Part shown: positions 45,222-54,765 of the stretch, piece by piece
Numbering within the stretch: the stretch's first letter is position 1
How the letters are laid out: every line of letters starts with the position of its first letter
From: Streptomyces sp. NBC_00376
GTDB taxonomy: Bacteria > Actinomycetota > Actinomycetes > Streptomycetales > Streptomycetaceae
DNA length: 64,000 nucleotides
NCBI RefSeq assembly: GCF_036077095.1
Contig: NZ_CP107960.1
Location: 6,386,001 to 6,450,000, forward strand
Direction: 5' to 3'
Made by a program: the position numbers and the translations under genes
Notes under the pieces: model-generated
Told to the model about the DNA's origin: nothing
Databases searched by the model: none
The model's input: the letters and a program-made list of their open reading frames with translations, nothing else

Positions 45222-46016
45222 GTGGCCGGACCGACGACCGCCCAGCGCGGAGCAACGCAGCAGGAGGGCTCCCCGGCCCGCCCGCCGCGTCCGCGCCCCG
45301 AAGGGCGCCGACTGCCCAGCCGCAGAACGCTGATCGTTTCCGGCGTCCTCGTGCTGCTGCTCGCCTCCGGCGTCGTCTGGGCGCTCTACGGCTCCTCCTG
45401 GCTCCGGGCCGAACAGGTCAGGACCACCGGTGTCGACGTACTGACGCCGGCCGAGGTGGAGGCCGTCGCGGCGGTCCCGATCGGCGCCCCGCTGATCTCC
45501 GTCGACACCGACGCCATCGCCGATCGATTGCGCCAGAAGTTGCCTCGTATCGACTCCGTGGATGTCGTACGGTCATGGCCGCACGGAATCGGACTTAAGG
45601 TGACAGAACGACAGCCGGTCCTGTTGGTCAAAAAGGGCGCGAAGTTCATTGAAGTGGACGCGAAAGGCGTGCATTTCGCAACGGTGGACAAATCGCCCGG
45701 ACGCGTACCTCTGCTGGAACTGAAACCTGATCAGTCCGCGAGTCTGCGCCGTTTCGGCAGTGACCGGTTGGTGCGGGAAGCGGTCCGGGTCGCGGGCGAA
45801 CTCCCGGGCGGCGTCGCCAAGGACACCGAGGTCGTGCGGGTCACCTCGTACGACTCGATCTCCCTGCGGCTCACCCGGGGGCGAACGGTGATCTGGGGCA
45901 GCGGCGAAGCGGGTCCGGTGAAGGCGAGAGTTCTCACCGCTCTCATGAAAGCCGCTCCCAAAGCGGGACACTTCGACGTGAGTGCACCCACCGCCCCTTC
46001 CGTGTCGGGCAGTTGA
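45222..46016 (+). CDS. ftsQ: cell division protein FtsQ
   Basis: Bitopic protein of 264 aa. A Pro/Arg-rich cytoplasmic N-terminus and one helix (TLIVSGVLVLLLASGVVWAL, about 37-56) precede an extracytoplasmic POTRA domain (SSWLRAEQVRTTGVDVL...SVDVVRSWPHG) and FtsQ beta-domain (VTERQPVLLV, LLELKPDQ). It recruits FtsL/DivIC. GTG start with an aaggag RBS. A 277-bp gap with promoters follows before ftsZ. Confidence 0.94.
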   Translation: MAGPTTAQRGATQQEGSPARPPRPRPEGRRLPSRRTLIVSGVLVLLLASGVVWALYGSSWLRAEQVRTTGVDVLTPAEVEAVAAVPIGAPLISVDTDAIADRLRQKLPRIDSVDVVRSWPHGIGLKVTERQPVLLVKKGAKFIEVDAKGVHFATVDKSPGRVPLLELKPDQSASLRRFGSDRLVREAVRVAGELPGGVAKDTEVVRVTSYDSISLRLTRGRTVIWGSGEAGPVKARVLTALMKAAPKAGHFDVSAPTAPSVSGS

Positions 46017-46044
46017 CGCACATTTGGCCTGGCCAGCACCCTGG

Positions 46045-46075
46045 TTGGTCAGCGCTACGGGTGATCACATAGGGT
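46045..46075 (+). promoter_or_regulatory. candidate ftsZ promoter, upstream
   Basis: TTGGTC (46045-46050) and TAGGGT (46070-46075) with a 19-bp spacer, slightly longer than ideal. It lies just after the ftsQ stop. Streptomyces ftsZ is known to have several promoters in this interval. Confidence 0.45.
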
Positions 46076-46106
46076 GAAAAGAAAAACGGGAGGTTCGGCG
46101 TGTTCG

Positions 46107-46136
46107 TTGAACGTGCGCCACTTGTCGACTTAGTGT
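46107..46136 (+). promoter_or_regulatory. candidate ftsZ promoter, downstream
   Basis: TTGAAC (46107-46112), 18-bp spacer, TAGTGT (46131-46136), predicting a start near 46143. A GACAC pentamer (46162-46166), the core recognised by the sporulation regulator WhiA, lies about 20 bases further on. This fits developmental control of ftsZ during sporulation septation. Confidence 0.6.
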
Positions 46137-46172
46137 CCTGTTCGGAAGAGTCCATGAAACAGACACACTGGT

Positions 46173-46223
46173 AACCCTAAACTTCAACGTTAGGGTTTGG
46201 GTCGGCGTTTCGGACCGACCCAA
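46173..46223 (+). promoter_or_regulatory. two hairpins in the ftsZ 5' leader
   Basis: Hairpin 1 is AACCCTAA (46173-46180) pairing with TTAGGGTT (46190-46197). Hairpin 2 is a 9-bp stem, TTGGGTCGG (46197-46205) with CCGACCCAA (46215-46223). They share base 46197 and lie 71 bases before the GTG. Their role could be mRNA stability or regulation. Confidence 0.55.
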
Positions 46224-46293
46224 TCGGCATCCGTCGTCGCGGCGGGACTACCGCGAAGCGACGACACGTAACTCGAGGCGAGAGGCCTTCGAC

Positions 46294-47511
46294 GTGGCAG
46301 CACCGCAGAACTACCTCGCAGTCATCAAGGTCATCGGTGTCGGCGGCGGTGGTGTCAATGCCATCAACCGAATGATCGAGGTCGGTCTCAAGGGCGTCGA
46401 GTTCATCGCGATCAACACTGATGCGCAAGCCCTGTTGATGAGCGACGCCGACGTCAAGCTCGACGTCGGTCGTGAACTCACCCGCGGCCTTGGCGCCGGC
46501 GCCAACCCGGCAGTCGGTCGCAAGGCGGCAGAGGACCACCGTGAGGAGATCGAGGAGGTCCTCAAGGGGGCCGACATGGTCTTCGTCACCGCCGGAGAAG
46601 GCGGCGGCACCGGCACCGGCGGCGCACCCGTCGTCGCCAACATCGCGCGCTCGCTCGGCGCCCTGACGATCGGCGTGGTCACCCGCCCGTTCACCTTCGA
46701 GGGCCGGCGACGTGCGAACCAGGCGGAGGACGGCATCGCCGAACTCCGCGAAGAGGTCGACACCCTCATCGTCATTCCCAACGACCGACTGCTGTCGATC
46801 TCGGACCGCCAGGTCAGCGTGCTCGACGCGTTCAAGTCGGCCGACCAGGTGCTGCTGTCGGGTGTCCAGGGCATCACCGACCTCATCACCACCCCGGGTC
46901 TGATCAACCTCGACTTCGCCGACGTCAAGTCGGTCATGTCCGAGGCCGGATCGGCACTCATGGGCATCGGATCGGCCCGTGGCGACGACCGCGCGGTGGC
47001 CGCCGCGGAGATGGCGATCTCCTCGCCGCTCCTGGAGGCGTCCATCGACGGCGCCCGCGGTGTCCTGCTCTCCATCTCCGGCGGCAGCGACCTCGGTCTC
47101 TTCGAGATCAACGAGGCCGCCCAGCTGGTGAGCGAGGCGGCGCACCCCGAGGCGAACATCATCTTCGGCGCGGTCATCGACGACGCGCTGGGCGACGAGG
47201 TGCGGGTCACCGTGATCGCCGCGGGCTTCGACGGCGGACAGCCGCCGGCCCGTCGCGAGAACGTGCTGGGCGCCAACTCGGCCAAGCGCGACGAGCCCGC
47301 CGCGCCGGTCCGGACTCCGGAGCCGGTGCGTCAGGCCGGTGGGCTGGGCTCCGTGCCCATCCGCGAGGAGCCGCCGGTCCAGGCGGAGCCCGTACCGGTG
47401 GTGAGCGAGAGCCACCTGCCCCCGGTCGCGCCGCCGCACGTCCCGCCGGCCCGTCCCGCGTACCAGGACTCGCAGGCCGAAGAGCTGGATGTCCCGGACT
47501 TCTTGAAGTGA
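46294..47511 (+). CDS. ftsZ: cell division GTPase FtsZ
   Basis: Tubulin-like GTPase of 405 aa that forms the Z-ring and, in streptomycetes, the ladders of sporulation septa. The core shows [12 protein letters not shown], the tubulin signature [14 protein letters not shown], and the T7 loop [12 protein letters not shown] Pro/Glu-rich linker (about 320-390) leads to the conserved C-terminal peptide [10 protein letters not shown] that binds SepF and other partners. GTG start in ggcgagagg context. The stop overlaps the next start (GTGA). Confidence 0.98.
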   Translation: MAAPQNYLAVIKVIGVGGGGVNAINRMIEVGLKGVEFIAINTDAQALLMSDADVKLDVGRELTRGLGAGANPAVGRKAAEDHREEIEEVLKGADMVFVTAGEGGGTGTGGAPVVANIARSLGALTIGVVTRPFTFEGRRRANQAEDGIAELREEVDTLIVIPNDRLLSISDRQVSVLDAFKSADQVLLSGVQGITDLITTPGLINLDFADVKSVMSEAGSALMGIGSARGDDRAVAAAEMAISSPLLEASIDGARGVLLSISGGSDLGLFEINEAAQLVSEAAHPEANIIFGAVIDDALGDEVRVTVIAAGFDGGQPPARRENVLGANSAKRDEPAAPVRTPEPVRQAGGLGSVPIREEPPVQAEPVPVVSESHLPPVAPPHVPPARPAYQDSQAEELDVPDFLK

Positions 47512-48248
47512 TAGCTCAGCACCACGCACTGTCCTCGACGGGCGGCGCGCACTTCGCCTTCACCGACAGGTGGGGCGGAGTGAGCGCCGCTCCGTACGAG
47601 GAGCTCAACCTCGGCGGCGCGGTCGGAGACGACCCCGCCGCCGTTCTGGCCAATCGCGAACGCGCCGCCCGGGCCCTCGGCCTGGACCCGGCGCGGGTCG
47701 TGTGGATGAACCAGGTGCACGGGCGGGACGTCGCGGTCGTCGAAGGGCCGTGGGGGGATGCTTCGCAGATCCCCGCGGTGGACGCGGTGGTGACCGCCCG
47801 GCGCGGGCTCCCCCTCGCCGTGCTCACCGCCGACTGCACCCCCGTACTGCTCGCCGACCCGGTCGCCGGGATCGCGGCTGCGGCGCACGCGGGCCGTCCC
47901 GGCCTGGTCGCCGGGGTCGTCCCCGCCGTGGTCGAGGCCATGACCGGGCTTGGCGCCGCCCCTTCCCGGATCGTCGCCCGCACCGGGCCCGCGGTCTGCG
48001 GACGGTGCTACGAAGTCCCGGCCGAGATGCGCGCCGAGGTCGCGAAGAGCGTCCCGGCCGCCTGGTCCGAGACCAGCTGGGGCACTCCGGCCGTGGACGT
48101 CACCGCCGGGGTCCATGCCCAGCTCGAAGCACTCGGCATCGAGGACCGGCAGGCCTCGCCGGTCTGCACCCTCGAATCGGGCGATCACTTCTCGTACCGC
48201 CGCGACCGCACCACCGGGCGGCTCGCCGGATATGTCTGGTTGGACTGA
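47508..48248 (+). CDS. pgeF: PgeF/YlmD laccase-domain protein
   Basis: A 246-aa protein of the polyphenol oxidase/laccase-domain family, now linked to peptidoglycan editing or purine nucleoside hydrolysis. Zinc/copper-site motifs are [21 protein letters not shown] and [13 protein letters not shown]; the last differs from the more usual HAGWRG. GTG start overlaps the ftsZ stop. Its place right after ftsZ (YlmD position) is conserved. Confidence 0.9.
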   Translation: MIAQHHALSSTGGAHFAFTDRWGGVSAAPYEELNLGGAVGDDPAAVLANRERAARALGLDPARVVWMNQVHGRDVAVVEGPWGDASQIPAVDAVVTARRGLPLAVLTADCTPVLLADPVAGIAAAAHAGRPGLVAGVVPAVVEAMTGLGAAPSRIVARTGPAVCGRCYEVPAEMRAEVAKSVPAAWSETSWGTPAVDVTAGVHAQLEALGIEDRQASPVCTLESGDHFSYRRDRTTGRLAGYVWLD

Positions 48249-48254
48249 TAGGGC

Positions 48255-48974
48255 ATGACGGACCGTAAGGCTCAACTCGCCGATAACCTGGCGCGGGTGG
48301 AGGAACGCATCGTTTCCGCCTGCTCCGCCGCCGGTCGCGAGCGGGAGGAAGTGACCCTCATCGTGGTCACCAAGACCTACCCCGCGAGCGATGTGCGGAT
48401 TCTGCACGAACTGGGTGTACGTCATGTCGCGGAGAATCGTGACCAGGACGCGGCACCCAAAGTAGCCGAATGTGCGGATCTGTCGCTCACATGGCACTTT
48501 GTCGGTCAATTGCAGACGAATAAGGTTCGTTCTGTGGCGAGTTATGTCGATGTCGTGCAGTCGGTGGACCGGGTCAGACTGGTCACGGCCCTCTCGGCGG
48601 CCGCCGAGCGCGAAGGGCGCGAACTCGGCTGCCTCATCCAGGTGGCGCTCGACGCGGAGAGCGGCGAGCGGGGCGACCGGGGCGGCGTCGCGCCGGACGG
48701 GATCGAGGAGTTGGCCGCCGCGGTCGAATCCGCACCGGGGCTGCGGCTCGGTGGTCTGATGACCGTCGCGCCGCTCGCCGGACCGTACGCGGGACGCCAA
48801 CGGGCCGCCTTCGACCGGCTGATGGAATTCTCATCCCGCCTGCGCGGGAACCATCCGGCTGCGAACATGGTCTCTGCAGGGATGAGCGCGGACCTCGAGG
48901 ACGCGGTTGCGGCCGGAGCGACACATGTGCGCGTCGGTACGGCGGTACTCGGAGTCCGACCCGGGCTCGGGTAA
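48255..48974 (+). CDS. YggS/YlmE pyridoxal phosphate homeostasis protein
   Basis: A 239-aa PLP-binding protein with the alanine-racemase-like TIM barrel. The Schiff-base Lys is in IVVTKTYP; ENRDQDAAPK and WHFVGQLQTNKV follow, and the phosphate-binding end is SAGMSADLEDAVAAGATHVRVGTA. It buffers cellular PLP and does not itself catalyse a known reaction. YlmE position between pgeF and sepF. Confidence 0.93.
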   Translation: MTDRKAQLADNLARVEERIVSACSAAGREREEVTLIVVTKTYPASDVRILHELGVRHVAENRDQDAAPKVAECADLSLTWHFVGQLQTNKVRSVASYVDVVQSVDRVRLVTALSAAAEREGRELGCLIQVALDAESGERGDRGGVAPDGIEELAAAVESAPGLRLGGLMTVAPLAGPYAGRQRAAFDRLMEFSSRLRGNHPAANMVSAGMSADLEDAVAAGATHVRVGTAVLGVRPGLG

Positions 48975-49100
48975 CGTCGCCAAGCAGGTCGGACCACAGC
49001 AGAAAATATGGTCATTCCCGCCTATGGCGGGCAGGCCTCAGTGGATCGCGGGGCACTTGGTGACAGATGCCGATCCACCACAGAGCGGAGGACTCAGAGC

Positions 49101-49718
49101 ATGGCCGGCGCGATGCGCAAGATGGCGGTCTACCTCGGCCTCGTGGAGGACGATGGGTACGACGGTCCGGGGTTCGACCCCGACGACGAATTCGAACCCG
49201 AGCCGGAGCCCGAGCGAGACCGGCGGCGGCACCAGCCCGCGCATCAGGTGGAGCGGGATCGGGAACGGGACGAACCGGTGCGAGCGGTGCAGCCTCCCGC
49301 GCAGCGGGAGCCGGTTCAGATCCCGGCGGAGAGAGAGCGACCCGCCCGGATCGCACCCGTGGCATCCATCACACCTGAACGCCCGAACATGGAGAAGAAC
49401 GCACCGGTGATCATGCCCAAGGTCGTGTCCGAGCGGGAGCCCTACCGCATCACCACGCTGCACCCCAGGACCTACAACGAGGCCCGTACCATCGGGGAAC
49501 ACTTCCGTGAGGGCACTCCGGTGATCATGAATCTCACGGAGATGGACGATACGGACGCAAAGCGACTTGTCGACTTTGCCGCAGGACTCGTCTTCGGTCT
49601 CCATGGCAGCATTGAGCGCGTGACGCAGAAGGTGTTCCTGTTGTCGCCTGCTAACGTCGATGTCACGGCGGAGGACAAGGCCCGTATCGCTGAGGGCGGA
49701 TTCTTCAACCAGAGCTGA
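49101..49718 (+). CDS. sepF: cell division protein SepF
   Basis: SepF, 205 aa, anchors and aligns FtsZ filaments. An N-terminal membrane-binding amphipathic helix ([15 protein letters not shown]) and a long acidic/charged linker rich in Glu/Arg/Pro (about 20-115) precede the alpha/beta SepF core ([19 protein letters not shown]..., [32 protein letters not shown]). The core binds the FtsZ C-terminal peptide. ATG at 49101 with a ggaggac RBS. A 126-bp gap upstream contains a small hairpin (cccgcc-tat-ggcggg, about 49017-49031) and may carry its own promoter. Confidence 0.96.
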   Translation: MAGAMRKMAVYLGLVEDDGYDGPGFDPDDEFEPEPEPERDRRRHQPAHQVERDRERDEPVRAVQPPAQREPVQIPAERERPARIAPVASITPERPNMEKNAPVIMPKVVSEREPYRITTLHPRTYNEARTIGEHFREGTPVIMNLTEMDDTDAKRLVDFAAGLVFGLHGSIERVTQKVFLLSPANVDVTAEDKARIAEGGFFNQS

Positions 49719-49788
49719 GAACACGACACCGGGAACAACCCGGCCGCGAGGCCGGAGCTACGAGAGCCAGGGGAGAGGGAAGCGCGAA

Positions 49789-50073
49789 ATGGGCGTCGCA
49801 CTGCAGGTTGTCTATATCGCGCTGATGTGTTTCCTCATCGTGCTGATCTTCCGGCTGGTCATGGACTACGTCTTCCAGTTCGCGCGTTCATGGCAGCCCG
49901 GCAAGCCGATGGTGGTCATACTTGAGGCCACCTACACTGTCACCGATCCACCGCTCAAGCTTCTGCGGCGGTTCATCCCGCCGCTGCGTCTCGGGAGCGT
50001 GGCACTCGACCTGTCCTTCTTCGTTCTGATGATCATCGTCTACATCCTGATCAACGTCGTGATCAGGCTGTGA
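49789..50073 (+). CDS. YggT-family (YlmG) membrane protein
   Basis: A 94-aa protein with two membrane helices (about 5-27 and 70-93) and the loop PGKPMVVILEATYTVTDPPLKLLRRFIPP typical of YggT/YlmG. These proteins sit next to sepF and influence division or nucleoid distribution in several lineages. ATG at 49789 with a gggaag RBS. Confidence 0.92.
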   Translation: MGVALQVVYIALMCFLIVLIFRLVMDYVFQFARSWQPGKPMVVILEATYTVTDPPLKLLRRFIPPLRLGSVALDLSFFVLMIIVYILINVVIRL

Positions 50074-50122
50074 GCGATACGGTCTTGCCGACTGCCGACG
50101 ACTACGTAGAGGTGAAGAAGAG

Positions 50123-51253
50123 ATGCCGCTGACTCCTGAGGACGTGCGGAACAAGCAGTTCACGACCGTCCGCCTCCGAGAAGGCTATGACGAGGACGAG
50201 GTCGATGCCTTCCTCGACGAGGTCGAGTCCGAGCTGACCCGCCTGCTCCGTGAGAACGAGGACCTGCGCGCGAAGCTGGCCGCTGCCACGCGTGCCGCCG
50301 CGCAGAACCAGCAGCAGGGCATGCGCAAGCCGGAGCCGCAGGACAGGCCCGGGGCACCTGTGCCCGCCGCCATATCGGGTCCGCCGGTCCAGCAGCAGCC
50401 CCCGCAGATGGGTCCCCCCCAGCTGCCCGGTGGTGCTCCGCAGCTGCCCGCCGGTCCCAGTGGCCACGGTCCTGGTCCCCAGGGCCAGCACGGCCCCGGT
50501 CCGCAGGGCCCGCACGGCCCCGGCCCGATGCAGGGCGGTCCCATGGGTGGCCCGATGGGCGGCCCCATGGGCGGTCACGCTCCGCAGCAGCAGATGCAGC
50601 AGATGCAGCCGCCGCAGATGCAGCAGCCCGGTCAGGGCCCCGGTGGCGACAGTGCCGCCCGTGTCCTCTCGCTCGCGCAGCAGACCGCCGACCAGGCGAT
50701 CGCGGAGGCCCGTTCCGAGGCCAACAAGATCGTCGGCGAGGCGCGCAGCCGCGCCGAGGGTCTGGAGCGGGACGCGCGTGCCAAGGCGGACGCCCTGGAG
50801 CGGGACGCTCAGGAGAAGCACCGCGTGGCGATGGGCTCGCTGGAGTCGGCCCGCGCGACGCTGGAGCGCAAGGTCGAGGATCTGCGTGGCTTCGAGCGTG
50901 AGTACCGGACCCGTCTGAAGTCCTACCTGGAGAGCCAGCTGCGGCAGCTGGAGACCCAGGCGGACGACTCGCTGGCTCCGCCGCGGACCCCGGCGACCGC
51001 TTCGCTGCCGCCGTCGCCCTCGCTGGCTCCGGCCGGTGCGGGTGCCATGGGCCACGCCATGGGCGGCAACCACGGCAACCAGCCGATGGGCGGCAATCCG
51101 TCCATGGGCGGTGGGCCCTCGTACGGCGGCCAGCAGCAGATGTCGCCGGCGATGACCCAGCCGATGGCGCCGGTGCGGCCGCAGGCGCCGCAGCCGATGC
51201 AGCAGGCTCCTTCGCCGATGCGTGGGTTCCTGATCGACGAGGACGACAACTGA
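50123..51253 (+). CDS. divIVA: polar growth protein DivIVA (Wag31-like)
   Basis: A 376-aa coiled-coil protein that marks hyphal tips and directs apical wall growth, essential in Streptomyces. The N-terminal lipid-binding/coiled-coil domain begins PLTPEDVRNKQFTTVRLREGYDEDEVDAFLDEV in two family blocks. A central Pro/Gln/Gly-rich segment (about 70-170, many GPQG and GGPMG units) separates it from the second coiled coil (about 175-280). The C-terminal tail is Pro/Met/Gln-rich and ends FLIDEDDN. ATG at 50123. It ends the cluster at a strong terminator. Confidence 0.96.
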   Translation: MPLTPEDVRNKQFTTVRLREGYDEDEVDAFLDEVESELTRLLRENEDLRAKLAAATRAAAQNQQQGMRKPEPQDRPGAPVPAAISGPPVQQQPPQMGPPQLPGGAPQLPAGPSGHGPGPQGQHGPGPQGPHGPGPMQGGPMGGPMGGPMGGHAPQQQMQQMQPPQMQQPGQGPGGDSAARVLSLAQQTADQAIAEARSEANKIVGEARSRAEGLERDARAKADALERDAQEKHRVAMGSLESARATLERKVEDLRGFEREYRTRLKSYLESQLRQLETQADDSLAPPRTPATASLPPSPSLAPAGAGAMGHAMGGNHGNQPMGGNPSMGGGPSYGGQQQMSPAMTQPMAPVRPQAPQPMQQAPSPMRGFLIDEDDN

Positions 51254-51294
51254 GCCGGGTGCGCGCGATGAGCGCGTAGCCGTCGGCAGGCTGA

Positions 51295-51334
51295 GGGCCG
51301 GGCCCCGGGGATTTCCCCGGGGCCCGGCCCTTTT
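51295..51334 (+). terminator. rho-independent terminator of divIVA
   Basis: Perfect 16-bp GC stem (51295-51310 with 51315-51330), ATTT loop, followed by TTTT. It begins 41 bases after the divIVA stop and is the best classical terminator in the window. Confidence 0.95.
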
Positions 51335-51427
51335 GCTGTGCGGGTGCGGGGCTGCGGGTGGGGCGTGGGGGGCGCTGTGCCGGGCTGTTCCCCTACCCGC
51401 CCCTTCCCGAACCTGGGGCTCTGCCCC

Positions 51428-51541
51428 AGACCCCGCTCCTCAATCGCCGGAGGGGCTGAAAAGCAGCGCCTGGGCGGGCTGAAGAGTGACACGGGGAGGG
51501 GTTGAAAGCGGCGCCGGGGCGGGCTGAAAGCGGTGCTGGGA
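51428..51541. repeat. Streptomyces dispersed repeat with tandem degenerate units
   Basis: Starts with ctcctcaatcgccggaggg, a variant of a short element dispersed in Streptomyces intergenic DNA, then degenerate units of the form ggggcgggctgaaagcggcg at about 51470-51540. It lies between convergent divIVA and ileS terminators. No coding capacity. Confidence 0.65.
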
Positions 51542-51556
51542 AGTTGAGGTGACAGT

Positions 51557-51596
51557 AGGAGGGCCCGGCCGGACACCAGTCCGGCCGGGCCCTCCT
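51557..51596 (-). terminator. terminator of ileS
   Basis: Perfect 17-bp stem (51557-51573 with 51580-51596), 6-nt loop, beginning 12 bases past the ileS stop on the minus strand. There is no T-run. Confidence 0.88.
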
Positions 51597-51608
51597 GCTT
51601 CTCGTGGG

Positions 51609-54600
51609 TTACTGCTCCGTCTTGCGGAGGCGGAACGTCAGGGACAGGCCCTCGTCCTCGAACGGTTCGCCGTACGTCGGGTCCGCCTCGCCCTGGGCGT
51701 AGTCCAGGGCCAGGACCTCGTCCGCGATCAGGGTCGCGTGTTCGGTCAGGGCCTCCACCGTGGCGGGGGCCGCCGATGTCCAGCGGACGGCGATGCGGTC
51801 GGCGACGTCCAGGCCGCTGTTCTTGCGGGCCTCCTGGACGAGGCGGATCGCGTCACGGGCGAGGCCCGCGCGCCGCAGCTCCGGGGTGATCTCCAGGTCC
51901 AGGGCGACCGTCGCGCCCGAGTCGGACGCCACCGACCAGCCCTCGCGCGGGGTCTCGGTGATGATCACCTCGTCGGGGGAGAGGGTGACCGTCTCGCCGT
52001 CCACCTCGACCGACGCCGTGCCCTCGCGCAGGGCCAGCGAGAGGGCTGCCGCGTCGGCGTTCGCGACCGCCTTGGCCACCGCCTGGACGCCCTTGCCGAA
52101 CCGCTTGCCGAGCGCCCGGAAGTTGGCCTTCGCGGTCGTGTCGACCAGTGAGCCGCCGACCTCCGAGAGCGAGGCCAGCGAGGAGACGTTCAGCTCCTCG
52201 GTGATCTGGGCGTGCAGTTCGGGGGAGAGCGACTCGAAGCCGGTCGCCGCGACCAGGGCGCGGGACAGCGGCTGGCGGGTCTTGACGCCCGACTCGGCGC
52301 GGGTGGCCCGGCCCAGCTCGACCAGGCGGCGGACCAGCGCCATCTGCGTGGAGAGGGCGGGGTCGATCGCCGCCAAGTCGGCCTTCGGCCAGGTGGAGAG
52401 GTGGACCGACTCGGGGGCGTCCGGCGTGACCGGGACGACCAGGTCCTGCCAGACCCGCTCGGTGATGAACGGGGTGAGCGGGGCCATCAGCCGGGTCACC
52501 GTCTCGACGACCTCGTGCAGGGTGCGAAGCGCCGCCTTGTCGCCCTGCCAGAAGCGGCGGCGCGAGCGGCGTACGTACCAGTTGGACAGGTCGTCGACGA
52601 AGGAGGACAGCAGCTTGCCGGCGCGCTGGGTGTCGTAACTCTCCAGGGCCTGCGTGACCTGGTCCACCAGTGCGTTCAGCTCGCTCAGCAGCCAGCGGTC
52701 CAGGACCGTGCGGTCCGCCGGGGCCGGGTCGGCCGCGGACGGCGCCCAGTTCGACGTACGGGCGTACAGGGCCTGGAAGGCGACCGTGTTCCAGTACGTG
52801 AGGAGCGTCTTGCGGACGACCTCCTGGATCGTGTTGTGGCCGACGCGGCGCGCCGCCCACGGGGAGCCGCCCGCCGCCATGAACCAGCGGACCGCGTCCG
52901 CGCCGTGCTGGTCCATGAGGGGGATGGGCTGAAGGATGTTGCCCAGGTGCTTGGACATCTTGCGGCCGTCCTCGGCGAGGATGTGGCCCAGGCAGACCAC
53001 GTTCTCGTACGACGACTTGTCGAAGACCAGGGTGCCGACCGCCATCAGCGTGTAGAACCAGCCGCGGGTCTGGTCGATGGCCTCGGAGATGAACTGCGCC
53101 GGGTAGCGGCTCTCGAAGAGCTCCTTGTTCTTGTACGGGTAGCCCCACTGCGCGAACGGCATCGAACCCGAGTCGTACCAGGCGTCGATGACCTCCGGGA
53201 CGCGGTACGCCTCCAGCTGGCAGTTCTCGTGCGAGCAGGTGAACGTGACCTCGTCGATGAACGGGCGGTGCGGGTCGAGACCCGAGAGGTCGGTGCCGAC
53301 GAGCTCGCCGAGCTCGGTGCGGGAGCCCACGCAGGTGAGGTGGCCGTCCTCGCAGCGCCAGATCGGCAGCGGGGTGCCCCAGTAGCGGTTGCGGGACAGC
53401 GCCCAGTCGACGTTGTTGTTCAGCCAGTCGCCGAAGCGGCCGTTCTTGACGGAGTCCGGGAACCAGTTGGTCTTCTCGTTCTCCTGGAGCAGCCGGTCCT
53501 TGATGGCGGTCGTGCGGATGTACCAGGACGGCTGCGCGTAGTAGAGCAGCGCGGTGTGGCAGCGCCAGCAGTGCGGGTAGCTGTGCTCGTACGGGACGTG
53601 CCGGAAGAGCTTGCCGCGGGCGGCCAGGTCCTCGGTGAGCGCCTCGTCGGCCTTCTTGAAGAAGACCCCGCCGACCAGCGGCAGGTCCTCCTCGAAGGTG
53701 CCGTCGGGGCGGACCGGGTTCACGACCGGCAGGCCGTACGCCTTGCAGACCAGGAGGTCGTCGGCGCCGAACGCGGGGGACTGGTGGACCAGACCCGTAC
53801 CGTCCTCGGTCGTCACGTACTCGGCGTTGACGACGTAGTGCGCCTCGGCGGGGAAGTCGACGAGGGTGAACGGGCGCTCGTAGGTCCAGCGCTCCATCTC
53901 GCGGCCGGTGAAGCTCTCGCCGGTGGTCTCCCAGCCCTCGCCCAGCGCCTTCTCGACGAGCGGCTGCGCGACGACGAGCTTCTCCTCGCCATCGGTCGCG
54001 ACGACATAGGTGACGTCGGGGTGCGCGGCGACGGCGGTGTTGGAGACCAGGGTCCAGGGGGTGGTCGTCCAGACGAGGAGGGAGGCTTCGCCGGCCAGCG
54101 GGCCGGAGGTGAGGGGGAAGCGGACGAAGACCGAGGGGTCGACGACCGTCTCGTACCCCTGCGCCAGCTCGTGGTCGGAGAGGCCGGTGCCGCAGCGGGG
54201 GCACCAGGGGGCGACGCGGTGGTCCTGGACCAGGAGGCCCTTGTTGAAGATCTCCTTCAGCGACCACCACACCGACTCGACGTACTCGGGGTCCATCGTG
54301 CGGTACGCGTCGTCGAGGTCGACCCAGTAGCCCATGCGGGTCGTGAGCTCGGTGAACGCGTCCGTGTGGCGGGTCACGGACTCACGGCACTTGGCGTTGA
54401 ACTCGGCGATGCCGTACGCCTCGATGTCCTTCTTGCCGTTGAAGCCCAGCTCCTTCTCGACCGCGAGCTCGACCGGCAGTCCGTGGCAGTCCCAGCCGGC
54501 CTTGCGGCCGACGTGGTAGCCCTGCATGGTCCGGAAGCGGGGGAAGACGTCCTTGAAGACGCGGGCCTCGATGTGGTGGGCGCCGGGCATGCCGTTGGCG

Positions 54601-54758
54601 GTCGGCGGGCCCTCGTAGAAGACCCACTCGGGGCGTCCCTCGGACTGTTCGAGGCTCTTGGCGAAGACCTTGCTGTCGCGCCAGAAATCGAGCACGGCGT
54701 GCTCCAGCGCGGGCAGGTCGACCTGGGCGGGTACCTGGTGGTACTGCGGCGATGTCAT
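51609..54758 (-). CDS. ileS: isoleucyl-tRNA synthetase
   Basis: Class Ia synthetase of 1,049 aa charging tRNA-Ile. The HIGH-equivalent motif is in GPPTANGMPGAHH, and the second signature is DGRKMSKHLGN (KMSKH). Between them is the CP1 editing domain; a C-terminal anticodon-binding domain and tail follow. Length and motifs resemble the eukaryote-like IleRS2 type found in actinobacteria, which is often less sensitive to mupirocin. The start is the ATG at 54758 (MTSPQYHQ) with a ggagg SD at 54769-54773; upstream codons to 54935 lie in the T-box leader. Stop codon TAA. Confidence 0.97.
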   Translation of the reverse strand: MTSPQYHQVPAQVDLPALEHAVLDFWRDSKVFAKSLEQSEGRPEWVFYEGPPTANGMPGAHHIEARVFKDVFPRFRTMQGYHVGRKAGWDCHGLPVELAVEKELGFNGKKDIEAYGIAEFNAKCRESVTRHTDAFTELTTRMGYWVDLDDAYRTMDPEYVESVWWSLKEIFNKGLLVQDHRVAPWCPRCGTGLSDHELAQGYETVVDPSVFVRFPLTSGPLAGEASLLVWTTTPWTLVSNTAVAAHPDVTYVVATDGEEKLVVAQPLVEKALGEGWETTGESFTGREMERWTYERPFTLVDFPAEAHYVVNAEYVTTEDGTGLVHQSPAFGADDLLVCKAYGLPVVNPVRPDGTFEEDLPLVGGVFFKKADEALTEDLAARGKLFRHVPYEHSYPHCWRCHTALLYYAQPSWYIRTTAIKDRLLQENEKTNWFPDSVKNGRFGDWLNNNVDWALSRNRYWGTPLPIWRCEDGHLTCVGSRTELGELVGTDLSGLDPHRPFIDEVTFTCSHENCQLEAYRVPEVIDAWYDSGSMPFAQWGYPYKNKELFESRYPAQFISEAIDQTRGWFYTLMAVGTLVFDKSSYENVVCLGHILAEDGRKMSKHLGNILQPIPLMDQHGADAVRWFMAAGGSPWAARRVGHNTIQEVVRKTLLTYWNTVAFQALYARTSNWAPSAADPAPADRTVLDRWLLSELNALVDQVTQALESYDTQRAGKLLSSFVDDLSNWYVRRSRRRFWQGDKAALRTLHEVVETVTRLMAPLTPFITERVWQDLVVPVTPDAPESVHLSTWPKADLAAIDPALSTQMALVRRLVELGRATRAESGVKTRQPLSRALVAATGFESLSPELHAQITEELNVSSLASLSEVGGSLVDTTAKANFRALGKRFGKGVQAVAKAVANADAAALSLALREGTASVEVDGETVTLSPDEVIITETPREGWSVASDSGATVALDLEITPELRRAGLARDAIRLVQEARKNSGLDVADRIAVRWTSAAPATVEALTEHATLIADEVLALDYAQGEADPTYGEPFEDEGLSLTFRLRKTEQ

Positions 54759-54765
54759 GGGCGGA

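Noticed and set aside
50420-50640. Repeat array in divIVA that could look CRISPR-like
   Set aside because: The repeats are short codon-level Gly/Pro/Gln units in frame with DivIVA, without spacers of constant length.
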